Shown: piece by piece, positions 7,398-17,700 of the stretch
How the letters are laid out: each line of letters starts with the position of its first letter
Position numbering within the stretch: the first letter of the stretch is position 1
DNA from: Bacteroidota bacterium
GTDB lineage: Bacteria; Bacteroidota; Bacteroidia; NORP154
NCBI GenBank assembly: GCA_022572355.1
Contig: JACZWC010000039.1
Span: 1 to 46,123, forward strand
DNA: 46,123 nucleotides
Reading direction: 5' to 3'
Notes under the pieces: model-generated
Database searches by the model: none
The model's input: the letters and a program-made list of their open reading frames with translations, nothing else
Told to the model about the DNA's origin: nothing
Position numbers and translations under genes: made by a program

Positions 7398-10300
7398 CTA
7401 ATTGTTAAAATTGTTAAAATACTCGTTTACTTTGTTCTTATAAAAGGGCTTCAGTTCTGCTGGTATGGTCTTCAAAAGTTCCATTTCCCTTTTTTTCAGC
7501 ATATTATACTCTAAAAACTCCGTAGGGTTACCAAAATTTTCATTTTTAGCTTCTGTGGCTCTTCTCTGCTTATCTATTTCTCTTTCCCTCTCTGCGTTTT
7601 CAGCTTGCAATAATCTCGTCAATATCTCTTCCTGACGCTTCAGCGTCTCTCTCGTAATTCGTTTGTTTACCAGATCTGTTTCTGTTTCCTCCATCATTTT
7701 CGCCAGCTTTTCCAGGTTCCCCATGCTGCCCTCACCATCCTTGTTTAACTGTTGATTCATTTTCTGCAATTCGTTTCTCAAAGCCTCTTGCTGTGCAGCG
7801 AGTTTTGCCAGCTCCTCGCTCATTCCCCTGCCCCCATTTTTGCCGCTTTTCCCTTTGCCAGCCTTAAGGTCTTTGATGCGTTTATTCAGCTGTTGCTGTA
7901 AACTTTTCATGGATGAGGCGGATGGTTTTCCATGCCCTGGCTTGCTGCAATTTGATTTTTTACAGCCCGGTTTTTCGCATTCCTGGTCACCCTTCATTTG
8001 ATTGGCCATTTGCTGCTGCATCTGCTCAATTATTTCACTGAGCAATAAGGCCAGATTATTTACAGCTGTCATTATATGTTGTTGCTTGCCACCTGCCTGG
8101 GGGATTTTTCTATCAGCCATTAATTGAATGGTCTTCTTCATGTTATAATTAATCGCGCTTATTTCCCGGTTCACGTAAGGCTCAATCTCAACGACCCTTT
8201 TACTAAGAGCAAAAAGAGAATCTTCTATCATTTTCGCATCATCCTTAATCTTCTTCTGATCCAGAGTGAGTTTAACATACTCAGGGCTCTTGGTGTTTGT
8301 CTTTTTATACGTGTCCATTACTCTCTCCTGATCAAAAGATAACTGAATCAAATTTTCCAGCAACTCCCTGAGCGCATTCAGGTCTTCCACATTACCCCCC
8401 GCCTCCATCGCCGATTGCATTTGCTGCAACTTTTCAGACAGTTTTTTCATTTCGTCTGCTGCGCTTTCCTGCGATTCCGACGCCTTGCCCTTCTTCCCTT
8501 TCTCCAAATTATCAGAGCTTTCCTTCATGTCATCACTAATTTTCTCTTGGTCATCTTTGGTGTCTTCAAGATCATTTGGAAATTCCAGTTCCTCGTTCAT
8601 GTTTTTCATCTCATCCAATTCTTCTTTCAACTTATCAAATTCTTTATTTAATTCATCTTGCTCTCCTTTTAACTCTTCGCTTTTTTCATTTTTATCCTCG
8701 CTTTTCTCCGCAAGGTCCTCTTGTTTTTCCTGTAGCTCATCCAATTTATTGATTACATCATTTAACTTTTGCTCCAGTTCTAACTGCTTGAATATTTCCA
8801 GGCTTCGGTCGAGTTCCTTCTCGATATCTTTGTTGCTCAAATTCATCTTTTCCAGCATCTCCTGCAACTTGCTTTTATCTGCTTCGTTCAGCATCTCCTC
8901 CATTTGCTTAAATAGCTCCTTCATTTCATCACTCATAACTTTCTCAAAAAGATCCTGCAATTGCCTCTGCTTTTCTAAGAGCCGCTCGCTCACTTGCTTA
9001 TATTCTGACTGTTCAGAAAAATTTCGAGTCATCTCATACTTTATTTGCTCGATATTTTTTTGAAGCTGTTTCTGAGCATCCAGCACATTTTCTATTTTCT
9101 TCTTTTGATCCCATGACAGGGATTTTTTATCGATGTTTTCCTTTTTTATTTCCTTAAGCTCGCGTTGAACCTTTTTCGCCAGAAGCATGCTGTTCTCTAT
9201 ATCCTCCCGAATCTTATCATTCTTCCGTTCAACGCTTTCTTCAAGCTCCAAAAGAGAAGGCGCCCTGAAAACTTTTTTGTCCGTCCTGCTAGATTTGCTT
9301 CCATTGATTCCATCATTGTCCCATACTTCAAAATAATACTCAACTCTGTCACCTGCGCTGATGTTTAATTTTGACAAATCCCAAAAATGAAAAAACTGAC
9401 TCCGGGATGTTCCCTTGGTAAAGGGTATAGAAACTGAGATGTTCTTTCCCGCGACTCCTCTCCTTCCCGATATCAGTTGATAATTGAAAGACAGATTCTC
9501 TAACCCGTAATCATCCTTCAGCGTTCCATTAAAGTATATTCTCTTTATTGAATTTGAATCTTTATGCTCTTCCACCTCTATTGATGGAAACATATCGGGG
9601 ATCACGTTGATCCAATATGTAATCGAATCATCACTAATCAGATATTTGTTCGCTGTTTTTATCGTATAGGAACTGTTATCCATAATTCGCTCGCTATGTG
9701 AAAACGCAGATTCCCCTATTCGTTCGAGATTTGTACTCTCACCATTCTTCTCCGATCGAGTGAACCTCACGGAAATGCTCTCTGTGTTTTTTGTGTTAAA
9801 CAGCCAATTAATCAAGGTACCTTCCGGTACAATGATATCGCCTGTGTTTTGAAACATCTCATTTTCCTTACCCACATAATCTGGGTAATCCAGACTTGTC
9901 TCAAAATTCAACACAATTGGGTTTGGTAGCGCCTCAAGTCTATATTCCAAGGACGAAAACCCTCCCGCGCTGAAATTAAACAGGGTGCTTCTTTGTAGGT
10001 TCTTAAAAGAAAAAGAAAACGAGGTCTTCCCATCTTTTTTAAGCCGGTATCGATTGTTGTCCTTTTCTATAAATACTTGATCTGGGATCTCTTCACCGGT
10101 CAATTCAAGAAACAGCTCAAAGTCTTTCTGTTGAATTCCCTCTAGTTTTTCATTCAGGATAACAAATTGAAAAGGGGCTTTTTGTACGAATGTTTCTCTA
10201 TGATTAACCAGCCTCGAGGTACTCTCAGTAATTACACTCGGCGCTGCAAACACCATAATTACAAATGTCAATATGGGTATCAATGCATACTTAATGTTTT

Positions 10301-10793
10301 TTTTGTTCTGTGTCAAATCAATGGCGGCTGAGAAGGGAATGGGGGAGAGTTGCTTTGTTCTTTGCTCTATACTTGCTTCAACAAGTAATGAGTCGCTCTC
10401 CGAAATTGGGCCTTGGGCATCTAACGCCTGCTTTTTCAGTTGCAACGTATTGAGCAATTTGTCTTTTACATCTGGAAAATGATTGCCTATTATCTGTGCA
10501 GCCTGCTCGTAGGAGATAATTTCGCCGAGCTTATACAGCTTAAACAAAGGCCTTGCCAAAAGCCTGACCACTACATAACCATTGATCAAAACAAAAGCAT
10601 AAAAAATTGCCGTACGCACTCCTGTTCCGAATTGCACATAGTATTCAAGTACCACCACTGTCAGGTAGAAAACAAGTACAACACCAATCGTATACAAGCC
10701 ACCGCGTAATAGTTGGTTTTTATAGTACTTACGCGTAAAAGCATCCAGCTTCTCTATCAACTGATCATATGCGCTTTTGGAATTGTTGTTCAT
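7398..10793 (-). CDS. DUF4175-type membrane-anchored coiled-coil protein
   Basis: A 1131-residue protein resembling the large Bacteroidetes DUF4175 family of unknown function. Two hydrophobic helices near the N terminus (about residues 33-50 and 60-80) and one at about 170-187 anchor it. Residues about 200-510 are a predominantly beta periplasmic region (for example VILNEKLEGIQQKDFELFLEL). Residues about 510-800 are a highly charged Glu/Lys coiled coil, followed by Gln/Met/Lys-rich helices to the C terminus. Around residues 940-960 is an odd Cys/His series spaced C-X4-C-X4-C-X4-H. It is the first gene of the minus-strand cluster with the ATPase, ybeY and mnmG, and is divergent from gltX. Function is not known; a scaffolding or envelope role is a guess. 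Confidence 0.85.
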   Translation of the reverse strand: MNNNSKSAYDQLIEKLDAFTRKYYKNQLLRGGLYTIGVVLVFYLTVVVLEYYVQFGTGVRTAIFYAFVLINGYVVVRLLARPLFKLYKLGEIISYEQAAQIIGNHFPDVKDKLLNTLQLKKQALDAQGPISESDSLLVEASIEQRTKQLSPIPFSAAIDLTQNKKNIKYALIPILTFVIMVFAAPSVITESTSRLVNHRETFVQKAPFQFVILNEKLEGIQQKDFELFLELTGEEIPDQVFIEKDNNRYRLKKDGKTSFSFSFKNLQRSTLFNFSAGGFSSLEYRLEALPNPIVLNFETSLDYPDYVGKENEMFQNTGDIIVPEGTLINWLFNTKNTESISVRFTRSEKNGESTNLERIGESAFSHSERIMDNSSYTIKTANKYLISDDSITYWINVIPDMFPSIEVEEHKDSNSIKRIYFNGTLKDDYGLENLSFNYQLISGRRGVAGKNISVSIPFTKGTSRSQFFHFWDLSKLNISAGDRVEYYFEVWDNDGINGSKSSRTDKKVFRAPSLLELEESVERKNDKIREDIENSMLLAKKVQRELKEIKKENIDKKSLSWDQKKKIENVLDAQKQLQKNIEQIKYEMTRNFSEQSEYKQVSERLLEKQRQLQDLFEKVMSDEMKELFKQMEEMLNEADKSKLQEMLEKMNLSNKDIEKELDRSLEIFKQLELEQKLNDVINKLDELQEKQEDLAEKSEDKNEKSEELKGEQDELNKEFDKLKEELDEMKNMNEELEFPNDLEDTKDDQEKISDDMKESSDNLEKGKKGKASESQESAADEMKKLSEKLQQMQSAMEAGGNVEDLNALRELLENLIQLSFDQERVMDTYKKTNTKSPEYVKLTLDQKKIKDDAKMIEDSLFALSKRVVEIEPYVNREISAINYNMKKTIQLMADRKIPQAGGKQQHIMTAVNNLALLLSEIIEQMQQQMANQMKGDQECEKPGCKKSNCSKPGHGKPSASSMKSLQQQLNKRIKDLKAGKGKSGKNGGRGMSEELAKLAAQQEALRNELQKMNQQLNKDGEGSMGNLEKLAKMMEETETDLVNKRITRETLKRQEEILTRLLQAENAEREREIDKQRRATEAKNENFGNPTEFLEYNMLKKREMELLKTIPAELKPFYKNKVNEYFNNFNN

Positions 10794-10915
10794 GGTAACT
10801 ATTCTTCCATATTTATATTCATCTTCGAAATAGAATAACGAAATTTAAGGGATAAAGTTATAGCTTTTACAGATAATAACGTTTCAATTCTCATGCCAAT
10901 TAACAATATTAGAAT

Positions 10916-10923
10916 TAACTTTG
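10916..10923 (+). promoter_or_regulatory. Bacteroidetes-type -7 box for gltX
   Basis: TAACTTTG fits TAnnTTTG exactly. It predicts a start of transcription about 15 nt before the gltX ATG. I see no matching TTTG at the usual -33 distance. Confidence 0.55.
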
Positions 10924-10941
10924 CTCCTCTATTTTTATCCT

Positions 10942-12486
10942 ATGTCATTTAAAAAAGTTAGAGTCCGTTTCGCTCCCAGCCCTACCGGCCCATTACATAT
11001 GGGTGGAGTACGTACAGCTTTATACAATTACTTATTTGCTAAGAAGCATGGTGGCGATTTTATCCTGCGAATAGAAGACACTGATCAAAAAAGGCTTGTG
11101 GACGGTGCCGAGGATTACATAATTGAGTCATTGGCCTGGTGTGGAATAGAGATCGATGAAGGAGTCGGTAAAGGGGGAGACCATGGACCTTATCGTCAGT
11201 CTGAGAGAAAGGAGATTTACAAAGAATATGCAAATCAATTGATAGAATCTGGAAATGCATATTATGCATTCGATACAAGCGAAGAGCTCGAACAAATGCG
11301 AAACAGATTGAAGGCGGCAAAAGTCGCTACGCCTCAGTACAACGGCGTAACCAGAGAGACAATGAAAAACTCTTTGACATTATCTGATGACGAAGTTAAA
11401 AGCAGGTTGGCTTCTGGAGAACCATATACCGTTAGAATTAAGGTACCCCGCAAAGAAGAAATTAGGATCAAAGACATAATCAGAGGCTGGGTGGTTGTCC
11501 ATTCCTCGAAAATTGACGATAAAATAATTTTTAAATCCGATGGTATGCCCACCTACCACATGGCCAATGTAATTGATGATCATCTGATGAAAATATCACA
11601 TGTTATCAGGGGAGAAGAGTGGTTGCCCTCTACTCCTGTACACGTGTTGCTTTATAAATTCTTAGGCTGGGAAGACGAAATGCCCGAATTCGCCCATTTA
11701 CCATTGCTCTTAAAGCCCGATGGAAATGGCAAGCTTAGCAAAAGAGATGGTGACCAATTGGGTTTCCCCGTTTTTCCTCTGGCATGGACAGACCCGCAAT
11801 CTGGTGAAAAATATTCCGGTTATCGTGAAAATGGATATTTCCCTGAGGCATTTCTGAACATATTGGCCTTTTTGGGTTGGAATCCGGGTACTACATCCGA
11901 ATTTTTCAGTCTTGAAGAATTAATAAATGCATTTAGTCTGGAACGAGTGGGAAAATCAGGTTCAAAATTTGATCTTGAAAAAGCACATTGGTACAATCAG
12001 CATTATTTGAGAGCGAAGTCTAACAAAGAGTTAGCAGAGTTGTTTATTCCCATACTAAATGAAAATAATTATACCGCCGATGTGGAATATGTTGAGAAGG
12101 TCTGTGGACTCATGAAAGAAAGAGCGACTTTTATTCCCGATATGCTGGAGGGAAAATACTTTTTTGAAAGACCCACAGAATTCGACGAGACAACGATGAA
12201 AAAGAAGTGGAAAGAAGAATCACCATCGATCATTGCTGATTTGCGCGAAGTAATTGAGTCCATAAAAGATTTTACCTCGGATAACATCGAAAGGAATATC
12301 AAAGACCATTTAGAAAAACATAAGATCAGTATTGGTCTGGCAATGCCTAATTTGCGACTGCTCACATGCGGAGTGGGGTCGGGGCCGTCGATCTTCGATG
12401 TTATCGCGCTACTGGGAAAAGAAGAGACTCTTTCGAGAATTGACGGCAGCCTCGAGCTCATCCAAAAACAACAACCTGTTAATTAA
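10942..12486 (+). CDS. gltX: Glutamyl-tRNA synthetase
   Basis: A 514-residue class I aminoacyl-tRNA synthetase that charges tRNA-Glu (or tRNA-Glx) in the cytoplasm. The ATP-binding HIGH-like motif is in RFAPSPTGPLHMGGVRTALY (H19-G22), followed by FILRIEDTDQKR. The KMSKS-like loop is KLSKRDGD (about residue 264). MPTYHMANVIDDHLMKISHVIRGEEW also matches the family. I use ATG 10942: an earlier in-frame TTG would place its codon inside the predicted -7 promoter box. It probably leads a transcription unit with the AidB-like gene 10 bp downstream. Confidence 0.97.
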   Translation: MSFKKVRVRFAPSPTGPLHMGGVRTALYNYLFAKKHGGDFILRIEDTDQKRLVDGAEDYIIESLAWCGIEIDEGVGKGGDHGPYRQSERKEIYKEYANQLIESGNAYYAFDTSEELEQMRNRLKAAKVATPQYNGVTRETMKNSLTLSDDEVKSRLASGEPYTVRIKVPRKEEIRIKDIIRGWVVVHSSKIDDKIIFKSDGMPTYHMANVIDDHLMKISHVIRGEEWLPSTPVHVLLYKFLGWEDEMPEFAHLPLLLKPDGNGKLSKRDGDQLGFPVFPLAWTDPQSGEKYSGYRENGYFPEAFLNILAFLGWNPGTTSEFFSLEELINAFSLERVGKSGSKFDLEKAHWYNQHYLRAKSNKELAELFIPILNENNYTADVEYVEKVCGLMKERATFIPDMLEGKYFFERPTEFDETTMKKKWKEESPSIIADLREVIESIKDFTSDNIERNIKDHLEKHKISIGLAMPNLRLLTCGVGSGPSIFDVIALLGKEETLSRIDGSLELIQKQQPVN

Positions 12487-12496
12487 TATTTTGGTG

Positions 12497-14212
12497 ATGA
12501 CCGAGACAGCAAGCATCAAACCGAATAAATATGCCGTTACAAATTCAGTGTTGGTTGAAGACGCAAGAATAAGCAACAATTTTTTCTCCAGCGACCTAAT
12601 TCTGCGGCAGTATCTTAAAAACAATTTGAGCGACGACGCCTGGAAGTACATGCACGACAAACTCGATAGGGTAGGGGGTGTGGCGGCAACTGAGTTAGAT
12701 GAACAATCAATGCTGGCTGACAAAAATGGGCCAGAATTGATCAAGCGCGATCCAAAAGGAAATACGATTAACCACATTCGATTTCACCCTTCATATGCCA
12801 AGATGCTAGATGTTGCGGTACAGTCCGAAATGTTTCACGTAAAGTGGGAACCGAAGTTGAGAAAGCGGTTTACGGGCGAACGAAACTGCCTGGGATTCAG
12901 TTCTGGCTACTTATTTGCGATGGGTGAAATGGGCTTATATTGCCCGCTATGCATGACTGATGGGGCAGCCAGGTTGATCGACAAGTTTATAGAAGATCCC
13001 CAACGGAGCGAATTGCTGGCTCGTATTCACACGCTAAATTCTACGGATCTGTACACAGGAGCTATGTTCCTCACAGAAAAATCTGGAGGTTCTGATGTTG
13101 GCGCGAACCTGGTAACAGCGGAAAAGATCGAAAGTGGAGAGTATCTTTTAAATGGCGAAAAATGGTTTTGCAGTAATGCGAATGCCGATCTTATTTTTGC
13201 TTTGGCAAGAACGGATGCAACCATCCCGGGCATTAAAGGCCTCTCCATATTTCTTATTAAAAAACACTTAGACTCTGGCGAAAAAAATCCGATTGATGTG
13301 ATTCGTTTGAAGGAAAAGCTCGGGGTACGCTCTATGGCAAGCGCGGAATGCATGCTCACAAACACAAAGGGCCAGCTTGTAGGAAATGAATTTGAAGGAT
13401 TCGCAGTAATGGCAGAGATGATCAACTTATCGAGGATTTATACAGCTTTGGGATCATTGTCGGGGTCACGACGCGCTTTAATAGAGGCCTATCAATTTTT
13501 GAACTTTAGAAAATCGTTTGGGAAGACAGCAATAGAACATGCATTAATTAGAAAAAAGCTCGAGGAACTAGGTGCAATGCATGTTGCTAACTTCTACTTG
13601 GTTTGGCGCTCAATTGAAGCCTTGGATAATGCAGAAAACGGTGATGAAAGGGAAAGCGAATTACTACGGCTTATCACGCCAATGTCGAAAAAATGGGTCT
13701 CGGAAAATGCCGTGTATATGGCAAGGGAAAGCATGGAGTTGATGGGGGGAATCGGCTACATCGAGGACGGAGTTATGCCCAAAATATTGAGAGATCTTTT
13801 GGTAAATCCTATCTGGGAGGGTGCGGGAAATATTATGATACTCGACATGCTCCGGGCAGTGGAAAAAACAAACAGTTTTGAAGTTCTCTGCAATGAAATA
13901 GATTCTTCTGCTTTGGAAAACAGCGCTTATACAGATTGGATTACAGACAAACTCCGGGAGTTTGTTGAGTTCTATCCCGAACTGATGAATATGGACAGAG
14001 ATTTGAAAGAAACTACGGCTAAATCATTCTTTGAAAAGCTGACCAAGCTCTATCAAATTTCGCTACTAGCAAGACAAAAAAGCTCGAAGGATTGTGCATG
14101 GATTAACATTTCCTTGCAATATCTAACGCACACATATACGGAGAGAGCATTGGCAGAAGATACACTCTTGACAAATAAAGAGATCGATCAACTCATTGCT
14201 TGGGAATTTTAA
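12497..14212 (+). CDS. AidB-like acyl-CoA dehydrogenase family flavoprotein
   Basis: A 571-residue flavoprotein in the long AidB-like branch of acyl-CoA dehydrogenases. FLTEKSGGSDVGANLVTAEK is the FAD/substrate-binding beta-domain motif. EYLLNGEKWFCSNANADLIF, RLKEKLGVRSMASAECM and ESMELMGGIGYIEDG followed by NPIWEGAGNIM correspond closely to AidB signatures. AidB of E. coli belongs to the alkylation-damage response and binds DNA; many relatives are ordinary acyl-CoA dehydrogenases, so substrate and role cannot be settled here. The ATG at 12497 is 10 bp after gltX; the frame is open further upstream but only overlapping gltX. The small gene 14225-14581 follows after 12 bp. Confidence 0.85.
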   Translation: MTETASIKPNKYAVTNSVLVEDARISNNFFSSDLILRQYLKNNLSDDAWKYMHDKLDRVGGVAATELDEQSMLADKNGPELIKRDPKGNTINHIRFHPSYAKMLDVAVQSEMFHVKWEPKLRKRFTGERNCLGFSSGYLFAMGEMGLYCPLCMTDGAARLIDKFIEDPQRSELLARIHTLNSTDLYTGAMFLTEKSGGSDVGANLVTAEKIESGEYLLNGEKWFCSNANADLIFALARTDATIPGIKGLSIFLIKKHLDSGEKNPIDVIRLKEKLGVRSMASAECMLTNTKGQLVGNEFEGFAVMAEMINLSRIYTALGSLSGSRRALIEAYQFLNFRKSFGKTAIEHALIRKKLEELGAMHVANFYLVWRSIEALDNAENGDERESELLRLITPMSKKWVSENAVYMARESMELMGGIGYIEDGVMPKILRDLLVNPIWEGAGNIMILDMLRAVEKTNSFEVLCNEIDSSALENSAYTDWITDKLREFVEFYPELMNMDRDLKETTAKSFFEKLTKLYQISLLARQKSSKDCAWINISLQYLTHTYTERALAEDTLLTNKEIDQLIAWEF

Positions 14213-14224
14213 TTCGCGGGCGAG

Positions 14225-14581
14225 ATGAAGATGGTATTCACAATTGTCCTTTCTTCCGTGATTGCCACCTCAACATGCAACAACAAGAATAATTCATCTG
14301 CAATTCCTCGTTGTATTCAAATGAAAATTGAAACCCTGCAAAAAGCGCCAGTGCAAAACCCGGCGGCTATTGTAATCAGCTACATTTACAACGGATCAGA
14401 AGTTTACCATTTCAATGCCCCATGTTGCGACCAGTTCAGCTTGCTTTATGACGAGAACTGCGCACTTATCTGTCATCCGGAAGGTGGAATTACGGGCAAC
14501 GGTGATGGTAAATGCTCCGATTTCCTTGCTTCCTCTACTGATAGGAAAATACTGTGGAAGGACTCGAGAATTCGCAACTAA
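14225..14581 (+). CDS. Small secreted protein, DUF6970-like
   Basis: A 118-residue protein with a hydrophobic N terminus (residues 3-16) and a Cys at position 18 in a weak lipobox context (TSTC), so it is exported and possibly lipidated. The core, YNGSEVYHFNAPCCDQF then LYDENCALICHPEGGITG and GDGKCSDF, resembles small Bacteroidetes proteins I know as DUF6970; the name is from memory. Paired cysteines suggest a disulfide-stabilised fold. The function is unknown. It sits 12 bp after the AidB-like gene and probably ends that transcription unit. Confidence 0.65.
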   Translation: MKMVFTIVLSSVIATSTCNNKNNSSAIPRCIQMKIETLQKAPVQNPAAIVISYIYNGSEVYHFNAPCCDQFSLLYDENCALICHPEGGITGNGDGKCSDFLASSTDRKILWKDSRIRN

Positions 14582-14728
14582 TATTCCTGATCGTTTCCAG
14601 AGGCAACTAATCCTCACCTTCTTGCGTCCTGATAGGTAGCCACTGTTTTTATTTCGGCTTTAAATTGTTAATATTGCTAAGGCACCCCTTTTGTAAAGAA
14701 TACTCTTATGGGTAAGGGAGAAAGATCT

Positions 14729-17700
14729 ATGATGAAGAGCCTTTGTATTAGCGTCATTACGTTGGCGTTAATTGGATATACACTTCAGGCTGGTGCTAAG
14801 GAGTGCGGATACGTCTATGTAAGCCCTACAGGTGCCAGTGGCGGCACTACCGGAACGAAATCTAATCCAGCGAGCCTTGCATTCGGACTCACATTAACCA
14901 GTTCTTCGAATGATATTGTTCGATTAGCATCAGGTACTTATAATTTCTCCTCTGCGTTTGACATGATAAGCGATGTTACACTCGAAGGGGGATTTAACTC
15001 AACTACCTGGATAAAGAGCAATGCAACTCCAACTATCTTTCATCGTGATAACAGCAATATACTACCATCGCCCAACAGATTGGTAGCGATTAATTGTATT
15101 GCTATTTCAAACTTTAGAATTCTTGATATTACTGTAAACTTAGACGACGCAGTGGGTGACGGTGTTAGTACATATGGTATTTATGTAAACGGTTGTTCAA
15201 ACTATACTCTGTCAAGGTGCCTGATAAATACTGGTAATGCATCTGATGGCTTCCAGGGAGCAGTTGGTCTTCAGGGAATGTCTGGAGCGGCGGGAACAAA
15301 TGGTGAATCGGGAACTGAAATGGGTGATTGTTGCAGGCTTGGAGGCTTTGGTGCGTCTGGGTCCTTTTCCGGCAGCAATCCGGGGGGTGACGCTGGTCTT
15401 GGGGCAAAACGACCTCTATTCGGTGTAGACACGATTTTTGGGCTGTGCTATGCTGATGACTTCAGAACAGAAGATGGATATGTGGGATATCCCGGTCAAG
15501 GGATGGGTGGGAGTGCTGGCGGAATTGCCGGTGTAGGTTTATGTGAAGCTACATATATCGATTCGGTTTGCCAGGCCCAACCGACTAACCATGGTGGGGT
15601 TGGAGGCGATGGAAATACAGGATACAACGGACTGAATGGATTGCAAGGAACCGCATCACATACTGGTGGTTTTTATGTCCCTGGAACTGGAACGATAGGT
15701 GTGCAAGGTGTGCATGGCGGCGGCGGTGGTGGCGGCGGTGGCGGCGGAGCAAAAGGCTGTGAACCGGTAATCGTTGATCCATTTACTTGCGACACTGTTT
15801 TTTGGAGTTGGGGAACAGGCGGCGGCGGCGGCGGCGGCGGAGAAGGAGGCCAGGGAGGTTTTCCTGGTGAAGGAGGACTAGGTGGCGGTGGTACATTTGC
15901 CATTTACCTTTGGAATAATGGTATCAATGGTAAAATCAGGGATTGCCTGGTAAATGCCGGAGCGGCAGGTGCCGCAGGGCCAGGAGGTTTCGGTGGAACC
16001 GGAGGTTTTGGAGGACTCTATGGATTAGGAGGAACCACCGGAGCACATGTGGTAGATTCTACATTGAGTTGCAATGCCGGTCAGGGTGGTAATGGCGGAT
16101 TAGGTGGTGCTGGTGGAATAGGGGGAGACGGCGGGACTGGCTCAGCGGGGATAAGCATTTCAATATTTCAAGACACCGCCGGAAGTCCAGCACTCATTTC
16201 TAATGCATACAATCCGTTCGAACCACAAATTACAGTGGACTTTTCAGGGTGCTCGAATTCTAACATCTTCTTTTCAACGACGGCAACAGGCAATATAAAT
16301 TGGATCTTTGGCTTTGGTGCTAATCCACCTGGAAGCGCTGTTGCCAGCGATACCGTGCAATATGATAGCGGCGCGCTGGGCTTTAGAACCATCACTTTAA
16401 TTGTAGATGGTGTTCCCTATTCATACGCCAATTACATAACCCTTAATATCGATTTTACACCTCCGGAAATTGACGTGACAGCACTTACTGTTTGTGCTGG
16501 TGATGCGATCAATATATCAACCAGCTCCACTGCTGATTCTTATGCCTGGACCATCCCCGGTGGATCAGTACCAACTTCAAATCTACAATCGCCAGGGTCT
16601 GTTACCTTCTCTACCCCAGGTACCTATACTATTGATCTGGTAACTACAAGTTGTTGCGGAACATCGTATACCGAAGTCGAAATCGAAGTTATTAGCTCTG
16701 TTACTTTAGACTTGGGAGCTGATACCTCAATCTGTTATACGGATCCCTTACCCGTATTCACCGCCATGAATCCCGGCGCTACCTATGCATGGACATTAAA
16801 TGGAAATAGCACAGGCGGAAATACACAGATCCTGCAGGCTTCGCTGCCAGGAACTTATGGGGTGACCGTTACCTATGGTAGCTGCTCAAGTTCTGATGAG
16901 ATTGAGTTTCAAATTTATACTTCACTTTCTGTAGATATCGGAGGAGACACCTCCATCTGTGTGAATGATCCTTTTCCGTTACTCGATGCTGGCATACCCA
17001 GTATGGCCTCCTATCTTTGGACTATTGACGGCAATCCAATTGGCACCAATTCACAATTTCTACAAACGACTATTCCCGGGCTCTACGCTGTAACTTTGAC
17101 CAGTGTTACAGGATGTATGGGTGGTGACTCCTTACAGCTATCCATCAGCGAACCTACCGTGTCGCTGGGAAGCAACAAGACTTTTTGCGATAACGAACCA
17201 TATCCAATCCTAAATGCCGGAAACCCAGGCTCTACCTATCAATGGTTTTTAAATGGCTCACCCGTTGGAACCAATTCTCAAACGCATCAATCAACCAGCG
17301 CTGGGGTTTACTCTGTAATCATTTCAAATCAATATGGTTGTGTTGCTGGAGACAGTATTACGCTAACCGTGCTGGCAACGCTTAACGGCGCTTTTACAAT
17401 TCCGGGTACAACAACAGTGGGAACCACGGTAACATTTACTGATAATTCATCCCCAGCGCCATCCATGTGGATTTGGAACTTCGGTGACAACTCACCAAAT
17501 GACACCAATCAAAATACAACGCACGCGTATACTGTTGCAGGTGAATACCCAATATTTTTGATCGTGGGTAACGGTGTTTGTTCGGATACTGTAATTACAA
17601 CAATTGACGTACTTAACGATTGTTCGTCCTTTCCACTTACAGCGGGTTTCACACCAACCATTGACACCATTGATCTTGCAGGCCTTGGAATTGCAACTTT

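Noticed and set aside
8485..9063. Long plus-strand Ser/Phe-rich frame opposite the DUF4175 coiled coil
   Set aside because: It is the antisense of Lys/Glu-rich codons; composition is a mirror artefact and there is no domain or start context.
11631..11660. CACGTG at about 11640 as a further parS site
   Set aside because: Flanks do not extend the TTNCACGTGNAA pattern; the same is true of CACGTG-containing stretches near 42990 and 44940.
14708..14731. Start of paralogue 1 at ATG 14708
   Set aside because: A good Shine-Dalgarno sequence (AAGGGAG) precedes ATG 14729, and the extra residues would put charged sequence before the signal peptide.
15673..15903. Minus-strand proline-rich frame
   Set aside because: It is the antisense of GGC/GGT glycine codons in paralogue 1, a composition effect.
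15241..16145. Collagen-like triple helix in the glycine-rich regions
   Set aside because: Gly-X-Y periodicity is not sustained and Pro is sparse; long GG runs fit polyglycine loops better.
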